From JAHEJA01 sp965657215 (lineage in GTDB: Bacteria; Pseudomonadota; Alphaproteobacteria; Rhodobacterales; Rhodobacteraceae): 64,000 nucleotides of DNA. The position numbers were made by a program, and so were the translations under genes. Of this stretch, positions 59,139-64,000 are shown piece by piece (position 1 is the stretch's first letter; each line of letters begins with the position of its first letter). The notes below the pieces were generated by a model, which saw nothing but the letters and a program-made list of their open reading frames with translations, was not told the DNA's origin and did not search any database. Where the stretch lies: assembly GCA_965657215.1 (NCBI GenBank), contig CBFHNR010000014.1:1-64000 (forward strand), written 5' to 3'.

Positions 59139-60017
59139 ATGACGACTTATCAAACAGATTGGGTGGATGCATTCACTGACCAACCCTTTGGTGGAAATGG
59201 CTGTGCAGTCGTTCATGAAGCAGGGGATATTTCGCCTCAGACATGCATGAAATTTGTGCGAGAAACCTCGCTTGTCGAATGTACCTTTGTGGAGCACTCC
59301 AATGTTGCGGATTTCAAAGTGCGTTATTTTCTTGCGCGCAGTGAAATTCCGTTTGCTGGACATCCAACAATCGCGACGGTTTTGTCTCTATTACATAGAG
59401 GTCGGATTGAGACCTCACATATTACGCTTGAAACGCAGGCGGGTCTGATCGGGATCGAAATTGACACGGCCTTTGATCAACCAAGGGTGATTATGACACA
59501 AGTTGCGCCTAAATTCGGGGCGGAGATGGATCGCGGTTTGATGGCTAAGATTGGCTCAATTTCTGAGGAAAGCATCATCGCCACGCCGCAAATTGTGTCA
59601 ACGGGATTGCCCTTTACCATCGTCTTGCTCGATAGTTTGGACAGTCTCCGTTCCGTCCGTCTCAATCAACCTTTGCTACAGAAATACATGCAAGCAGGTG
59701 CCAAAATGAACCTGATGGAGCCGTTTTGGGCGACCCTCTCTGGGCATAGTGAGGTCGGGGATACGTTTGCGCGGCTTTTGCTGGCGCAGCCTGGCCCCGT
59801 TGAGGATTCCTTTACGGGGTCTGCAACGGGGGCATTGGGGGCTTATCTTTGGGCCAATAATTTGATTGAGGATCGTAATTTCATTGCTGAACAGGGCCAT
59901 GACATGGAACGTCCCGGTCTGGCACAGGTTCAGGTTTTGGGCCCGCAAAACCGTATCACCGGCGTCAGAGTCGCTGGCAGTGGTCATGTGTTAATGAGTG
60001 GTGATCTCTTCATATAG
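59139..60017 (+). CDS. PhzF-family isomerase/epimerase-like protein
   Basis: This 292-residue protein has the PhzF fold (two diaminopimelate-epimerase-like halves): VDAFTDQPFGGNGCAVV, ETSLVECTFVEH with the catalytic-Glu position, RSEIPFAGHPTIATVL and the C-terminal DSFTGSATGALGAYLW. PhzF itself isomerises DHHA in phenazine synthesis, but no phenazine genes are here, so this is a generic family member of unknown substrate. It is convergent with trxB, with a hairpin between them. Confidence 0.88.
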   Translation: MTTYQTDWVDAFTDQPFGGNGCAVVHEAGDISPQTCMKFVRETSLVECTFVEHSNVADFKVRYFLARSEIPFAGHPTIATVLSLLHRGRIETSHITLETQAGLIGIEIDTAFDQPRVIMTQVAPKFGAEMDRGLMAKIGSISEESIIATPQIVSTGLPFTIVLLDSLDSLRSVRLNQPLLQKYMQAGAKMNLMEPFWATLSGHSEVGDTFARLLLAQPGPVEDSFTGSATGALGAYLWANNLIEDRNFIAEQGHDMERPGLAQVQVLGPQNRITGVRVAGSGHVLMSGDLFI

Positions 60018-60041
60018 CGGCGTCAACGCGTGTGACGCCGC
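60017..60041. terminator. Bidirectional hairpin between phzF-like and trxB genes
   Basis: GCGGCGTCA pairs with TGACGCCGC in a perfect 9-bp stem with a 7-nt loop, placed between the two convergent stop codons. The T-rich tail is weak on both sides, but position and stem strength support a shared transcription end. Confidence 0.5.
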
Positions 60042-60049
60042 GATAATGT

Positions 60050-60991
60050 TTATTCGTCCTCGGCCAAGAACCGTTCTGCATCAAGAGCGGCCATACAGCC
60101 CATTCCGGCACTGGTAATTGCTTGGCGATAGGTATGATCCGTTAGATCACCCGCAGCAAAGACACCGGGAATTGAGGTGCGCGCACTTCCGCCTTCGACT
60201 TTGACGTAGCCGCCATTATGAAGCTCAAGCTGATCTGCAACCAATTCGCTGGCTGGGGAATGCCCAATGGCGACAAAGACACCTTTGCACGGGATTTCTG
60301 TGATTTCGCCCGTCTTTGTGTGTTTGACTTTGATACCTTCAACGCCGAGTGGCGCATCTGTCCCAATGACTTCTTCCAATTCATGGAACCAAAGGGGTTC
60401 AATTTTTGGATGCTTCATCAACCGATCCTGAAGGATTTTTTCCGCGCGCAGGGTATCGCGGCGATGCACCAAGGTCACTTTTGACGCAAAGTTGGTCAAG
60501 AAGAGCGCTTCTTCAACGGCTGTGTTACCGCCGCCGATAACGACGATTTCTTGGCCGCGATAGAAGAAGCCATCACAGGTTGCACAAGCTGACACACCGA
60601 AACCTTTGAATTTTTCTTCGCTTGGCAAGCCTAACCATTTCGCACGCGCCCCTGTGCACAGAATAACGGCGTCAGCAGTATAAGTTGTCCCGCTATCACC
60701 TGTTGCCGTGAATGGCCGCTTGGAAAGGTCGAGATTTGTGATGATATCGCCGATGATTTCACAGCCCATCGCCTTGGCATGGCTTTCCATACGGATCATC
60801 AAATCAGGGCCCTGGACTTCGGTATCACCGGGCCAATTTTCTACTTCGGTCGTGGTGGTTAATTGTCCGCCAGGTTCGATGCCTTGAACAAGAATGGGCT
60901 CTAACATCGCGCGGCTTGCGTAAACGCCCGCAGTGTAACCAGCTGGGCCAGACCCAATGATGAGGACTTTCGTGTGTCGTGTTTCGGACAT
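60050..60991 (-). CDS. trxB: Thioredoxin reductase
   Basis: TrxB passes electrons from NADPH through FAD to thioredoxin. The 313-residue protein has the FAD motif IIGSGPAGYTAGVYASRA, the redox-active CATCDG in GFGVSACATCDGFFYRG, the NADPH motif VVIGGGNTAVEEALFLTN and GVFAAGDLTD. The divergent Lrp-family gene lies 187 nt away. The protein is complete and ordinary. Confidence 0.97.
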   Translation of the reverse strand: MSETRHTKVLIIGSGPAGYTAGVYASRAMLEPILVQGIEPGGQLTTTTEVENWPGDTEVQGPDLMIRMESHAKAMGCEIIGDIITNLDLSKRPFTATGDSGTTYTADAVILCTGARAKWLGLPSEEKFKGFGVSACATCDGFFYRGQEIVVIGGGNTAVEEALFLTNFASKVTLVHRRDTLRAEKILQDRLMKHPKIEPLWFHELEEVIGTDAPLGVEGIKVKHTKTGEITEIPCKGVFVAIGHSPASELVADQLELHNGGYVKVEGGSARTSIPGVFAAGDLTDHTYRQAITSAGMGCMAALDAERFLAEDE

Positions 60992-61095
60992 GTCGGATTA
61001 CCACCTAAAAATTTGTTTTTTCTCATATAGCGAGAGGGCGTCCTTTGTGAAAGGGGAATGGTAAAAAACAGTCAAAAATATAGCCAATCAGGGCG

Positions 61096-61124
61096 TAATA
61101 TTCTTTCTGAGTGGTGAAATATTA
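61096..61124. promoter_or_regulatory. Inverted repeat in the trxB / Lrp-family divergent region
   Basis: TAATATT (61096-61102) and AATATTA (61118-61124) are perfect inverted arms with centres 22 nt apart, roughly two helix turns. This AT-rich spaced symmetry is typical of Lrp/AsnC-family sites, and it lies 55 nt before the regulator's start, so autoregulation is possible. Identification is by form and position only. Confidence 0.35.
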
Positions 61125-61178
61125 TTGCGCAATCTATGGGGGCTGCTATAAGAATGGAAAAACAATCGAGGTAGATTT

Positions 61179-61679
61179 ATGCCACTTACACGTCTTGATC
61201 CTATTGACCGACTGATTTTGGCAGAATTGCAAGCCGATGGTCGTATGACCAATGTTGAGCTTGCGCGCCGTGTTGGAATTTCTGCGCCGCCCTGTTTGCG
61301 TCGTGTGCGTGCCTTAGAAGATCAAGGCTACATCAAAGGGTTCCATGCGGAAGTAGATGCCCGTGCTTTGGGGTTTGAGGTTCAAGTCTTTGCGATGGTC
61401 GGATTGCAAAGCCAAGCCGAAGCAGACCTAAGCGCTTTTGAAGCGCGCTGCGCAGACTGGCCTTTGGTTCGGGAATGTCACATGCTCAATGGCGAAGTTG
61501 ACTTTATGTTGAAATGCGTTGCGCCGGACTTGAGCTCGTTTCAATCGTTTTTGACCGGTGAATTGTTGTCCGCCCCGAATGTGGGAAGCGTGAAAACAAG
61601 CTTGGTTATTCGCGGCGCCAAAGACGAGCCTGGTGTTCCCTTTGACGTGCTAGAGGATCGTTTGGCGCGGAACGCTTAA
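61179..61679 (+). CDS. Lrp/AsnC-family transcriptional regulator
   Basis: This 166-residue regulator has an N-terminal helix-turn-helix (LDPIDRLILAELQADGRMTN; VELARRVGISAPPCLRRVRALE) and a C-terminal RAM/ACT-like ligand domain (about 70-150). The family senses amino acids. GAGGTAG precedes ATG 61179. It is divergent from trxB and convergent with pgeF (4-nt overlap). The regulon and ligand are unknown. Confidence 0.93.
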   Translation: MPLTRLDPIDRLILAELQADGRMTNVELARRVGISAPPCLRRVRALEDQGYIKGFHAEVDARALGFEVQVFAMVGLQSQAEADLSAFEARCADWPLVRECHMLNGEVDFMLKCVAPDLSSFQSFLTGELLSAPNVGSVKTSLVIRGAKDEPGVPFDVLEDRLARNA

Positions 61680-62443
61680 GCGACGTCCAAAGTAATGGTT
61701 GATATCAATCGCCCATAATCGGCTTCGCCCTTATGGGTCGTGCGACGATAGGAAAAAAATCGATCGGCATCTGCGTAGGTGCAGGCTTTGATCCATTCTG
61801 CATTCTGGACCCCAGCCTCGCGCAATGCGTTCAACCCAAAGGCGGGAAGATCAAAGAGATATTTATCTGCGGCCTGACCATTGATAAAGAAACGTGAATT
61901 TTCTGGATCGCTGTCTAGGAATTCTTCTAGGAACTCTTGGCCAACTTCATAGTTTGGTTGGCTGATGCAAGGGCCGATTACGGCGGAAATATTGCTCCGC
62001 TCCGCACCGAGTGTGACCATCGCATCCACTGTGTTCTCCAAAACCCCATCCACCACGCCACGCCATCCTGCATGAGCTGCGCCAATTACGCCAGCTTTTG
62101 CATCGGCAAACAAAACGGGCTGGCAATCCGCGGTGAGAATGCTGAGAATCAACCCTCGCGTCGCTGTGACAATCGCATCCGCTTTGGGTTTGATGTCATG
62201 CTGTTCGCTCACTGTGACGACATCGGCGGAATGGTATTGATGCACACCAACCAGCCTGTCCAAATCTCCGCCCATATCCTCGGCCACGCGCGCGCGGTTA
62301 ATTTCGACGGCCTCTGCTTGATCTGATGAGCCTTGACCACAATTCAACCCTTCAAAAATGCCAGAGGACGCTCCGCCAAGACGGGTATAAAACCCATGTC
62401 GCAGAGGCGAAAGAAGTGGCGAAGTCAGAGCAGTGAGCGTCAT
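61676..62443 (-). CDS. pgeF: Purine nucleoside phosphorylase / laccase-domain protein PgeF (YfiH)
   Basis: This 255-residue DUF152/YfiH-family protein has the metal site residues in VGVHQYHSADVV, LTADCQPVLFADA and AAHAGWRGVVDG. Members show purine nucleoside phosphorylase or adenosine deaminase activity and help ensure correct muropeptide editing in E. coli. It overlaps the MidA-type gene by 4 nt, in the lgt-midA-pgeF order common in alphaproteobacteria. Confidence 0.93.
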   Translation of the reverse strand: MTLTALTSPLLSPLRHGFYTRLGGASSGIFEGLNCGQGSSDQAEAVEINRARVAEDMGGDLDRLVGVHQYHSADVVTVSEQHDIKPKADAIVTATRGLILSILTADCQPVLFADAKAGVIGAAHAGWRGVVDGVLENTVDAMVTLGAERSNISAVIGPCISQPNYEVGQEFLEEFLDSDPENSRFFINGQAADKYLFDLPAFGLNALREAGVQNAEWIKACTYADADRFFSYRRTTHKGEADYGRLISTITLDVA

Positions 62444-63504
62444 GTTTCAAATCCAGCAGGGGGTTGGCCATTTTTAGGAAACAGCGCAATTGCTTTGAAC
62501 AAGTTCCCCATTTCATGCGGATGTGTCAATCGTCGATGTGCTGCGATGAGCTCATCGAGCGCTTGTCCCGACAGGTTTTTAGCGAGCTGTTCGGCCCGTG
62601 GTGTGATGCCAAGGCGTTCAAGAAAAATTCCTTGAGGAGTTACGCGGCTAAATCCGCTGGGGGTCGCGCGGGTGATTGCCTCGAAGTCAACATGGGCGGT
62701 GATATCCGCCAGTCCAGGGTCCTTGAGTGGATCAGTATATGTGTGATCTTGCATGGCTTGGACCGTGTCCCCAAGTGAGCGCCAATCCCCATAATCAATC
62801 AAAAGTGCGGCACCGCCACGTGCGTTGATTTGCGCGCCAATGTTTCTCACGTAACCGTCCAGCGCAGGGCAATATTCCACGAGGTCCCCGTCGCGGGTGT
62901 CCTCTAACCTGAAGTCTAACTTAGGACAGGATGTGACCGATTCCGAGAGCTCAAGCAGCAGTTGATCCCCGTCTGCGGTGACCATCCACTCTTTCCATCC
63001 ATCACCGTGGCGTACCATTTGGCGCACTGGCAGCGCGTCAAAAAATTCATTGGCAATCAAAAACAGCGGGAGGTCAGGGATCGTGCTGAGGTCGTCATGC
63101 CATTCAACATTATATTGACTGAGTGTGTCTTTCTGGACCTCACGCAGGGTTTGCGAGGTTTCAACAAGGTGAAGTCGCGCCGCATTTCGAAAGCCTGCCA
63201 CAGTAGAGGTCGCGCGAAGGGCGTCGCTTAGCAAAGTTCCCCGTCCAGGGCCGAGTTCGACCAAAGCAAATTCCTGCGGCGCACCTTGATCCAGCCAAGT
63301 TTGTGCCAAGCAGAGCCCGATCAACTCCCCGAATATTTGGCTAATTTCTGGGGAGGTTGTGAAATCCCCTTGTGATCCGAATACGGTTCGGGTGGTGTAA
63401 TATCCATGCTCTGGGTCCATCAAACAAGCGGCCATATAATCGGCCATGTTTATCGGACCCTTTGATGCGATACGGTCTAACAAGATGCGGCGTAGAGGTG
63501 TCAT
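62440..63504 (-). CDS. MidA/NDUFAF7-family SAM-dependent methyltransferase
   Basis: This 354-residue protein has the NDUFAF7/MidA pattern: MADYMAACLMDPEHGYYTT, GDFTTSPEISQIFGELIG, VELGPGRGTLLSDALRAT (SAM-binding motif I) and IANEFFDALPVRQ. Mitochondrial NDUFAF7 methylates a complex I subunit Arg, and bacterial members are assumed to act similarly but are unproven. ATG 63504 overlaps the lgt stop by 4 nt and the gene ends by overlapping pgeF, so all three are one transcript. Confidence 0.93.
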   Translation of the reverse strand: MTPLRRILLDRIASKGPINMADYMAACLMDPEHGYYTTRTVFGSQGDFTTSPEISQIFGELIGLCLAQTWLDQGAPQEFALVELGPGRGTLLSDALRATSTVAGFRNAARLHLVETSQTLREVQKDTLSQYNVEWHDDLSTIPDLPLFLIANEFFDALPVRQMVRHGDGWKEWMVTADGDQLLLELSESVTSCPKLDFRLEDTRDGDLVEYCPALDGYVRNIGAQINARGGAALLIDYGDWRSLGDTVQAMQDHTYTDPLKDPGLADITAHVDFEAITRATPSGFSRVTPQGIFLERLGITPRAEQLAKNLSGQALDELIAAHRRLTHPHEMGNLFKAIALFPKNGQPPAGFET

Positions 63505-64000
63505 TTCTGAGCTTTCGGCCGCGACCAAAGGATCAAAGCAAATCCAATAATCCACATCGGGCTCGACAATATTTGCCCCATGGTTACGCCGTAGTCACCG
63601 AATTGAACTACATAGCCCATAGGATTTCCGGGGGTTATAAATTGTGGATCAGCTTGGCGCACAAACTCAACGAGGGTGCGGGCAATACCGTAGCCTGCAA
63701 AAAAGACCCCTGTGATGAACCATGGCCGCTTGAGGGCTTTGTAGCCAAAGGCCAGAACAATCAAAACAAGGCCAAGGACCAGCCCTTCTAAAAACGCTTC
63801 ATAAAGTTGTGAGGGGTGGCGTGCACAGGGGCCAGATATTTGACCACAGGTCTGCGCGGCTTCGCCGGGAAAAATAACCCCCCATGGCATATCGGTTGGT
63901 CGGCCCCAAAGCTCTGCATTGATGAAATTCGCCAACCGTCCGAGCAAAAGTCCGATAGGAACCGACAAGGCCAAGAGATCAGCACCCGACCCAAGCGGAA
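63501..64000 (-). CDS. lgt: Prolipoprotein diacylglyceryl transferase (C-terminal part, runs off window)
   Basis: Lgt adds diacylglycerol to the lipobox Cys of prolipoproteins in the inner membrane. About 166 codons are visible, continuing open to the window edge. The signature GRLANFINAELWGRPTD, then ARHPSQLYEA (with the catalytic/essential Arg) and several membrane segments (GLVLGLVLIVLAFGY; WIIGFALILW) are present. The N-terminal third lies outside the window. Its TGA overlaps the MidA-type ATG. Confidence 0.95.
   Translation of the reverse strand, partial: PLGSGADLLALSVPIGLLLGRLANFINAELWGRPTDMPWGVIFPGEAAQTCGQISGPCARHPSQLYEAFLEGLVLGLVLIVLAFGYKALKRPWFITGVFFAGYGIARTLVEFVRQADPQFITPGNPMGYVVQFGDYGVTMGQILSSPMWIIGFALILWSRPKAQK

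Noticed and set aside
59139..60017. Phenazine biosynthesis gene cluster
   Set aside because: Only a PhzF-fold protein is present; no other phz genes are nearby, and this family is widespread outside phenazine pathways.

Overview
The window looks like a chromosomal segment of a marine Rhodobacterales (Roseobacter-group) alphaproteobacterium of moderate GC. The evidence is gene content and order: murA with DUF2948 and hisD, then UPF0262 with a low-molecular-weight phosphatase; a lppC-type lipoprotein next to rsmI, yraN and gshB; glnD beside murJ; purE/purK with DUF465, Hsp20 and DUF1150; a leucine-degradation pair; and an unlinked RpoH. Most of the 64 kb is ordinary core chromosome. No prophage, CRISPR array or intact insertion sequence was seen.

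Layout. 1-7.1 kb is an accessory-looking block: a partial glutathione S-transferase, a membrane-anchored unknown protein, a tandem thioredoxin-fold (kappa-GST/DsbA-like) protein and a formylglycine-type sulfatase on the minus strand, divergent from a Crp/Fnr regulator, followed by a transglutaminase-like protein and an alpha/beta hydrolase. A tRNA-Thr(GGT) lies at 7.3 kb. 7.4-12.3 kb is the murA-hisD-UPF0262-phosphatase run with a methyltransferase inserted in it. 12.3-16.3 kb has a class V aminotransferase, HMG-CoA lyase with an enoyl-CoA hydratase, and a GFA-family protein.

16.8-24.3 kb is the most distinctive locus, a complete type I secretion adhesion system: a BapA/Lap-like protein with about 99-residue Ig-like repeats, a TolC-like outer-membrane lipoprotein, a LapB-like ABC exporter and a LapC/HlyD-like adaptor. 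As given, the adhesin has a single-base frameshift and the TolC-like gene has an in-frame TAA with its family-typical C-terminus still open behind it. Two independent lesions in one operon suggest recent decay, switching, or sequence error.

24.4-32.1 kb has a thioesterase, an SDR dehydrogenase, a TIGR02186/TauE pair and a four-gene BMP-type nucleoside ABC transporter. 32.3-45.5 kb is housekeeping: rimI-tsaB-nfu, a universal stress protein, trpS, a rhomboid-like protein lacking its catalytic residues, murJ, glnD, lppC, rsmI, yraN, gshB and a YifB ATPase. 45.6-54.5 kb carries a GST with a TRASH/YHS-like C-terminal metal-binding motif, rpoH, coaBC-dut-moeB-like-M3 peptidase, and groESL behind a CIRCE operator. 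54.6-64 kb has a secreted lipase-like protein, a solitary PhnM, purK/purE, DUF465, Hsp20 (with a sigma-32-like promoter) and DUF1150, a PhzF-like protein, trxB, an Lrp/AsnC regulator, pgeF, a MidA-type methyltransferase and a partial lgt. Heat-shock control is concentrated here: rpoH, a HrcA-type operator at groES and a sigma-32-like promoter at hsp20 lie within 12 kb.
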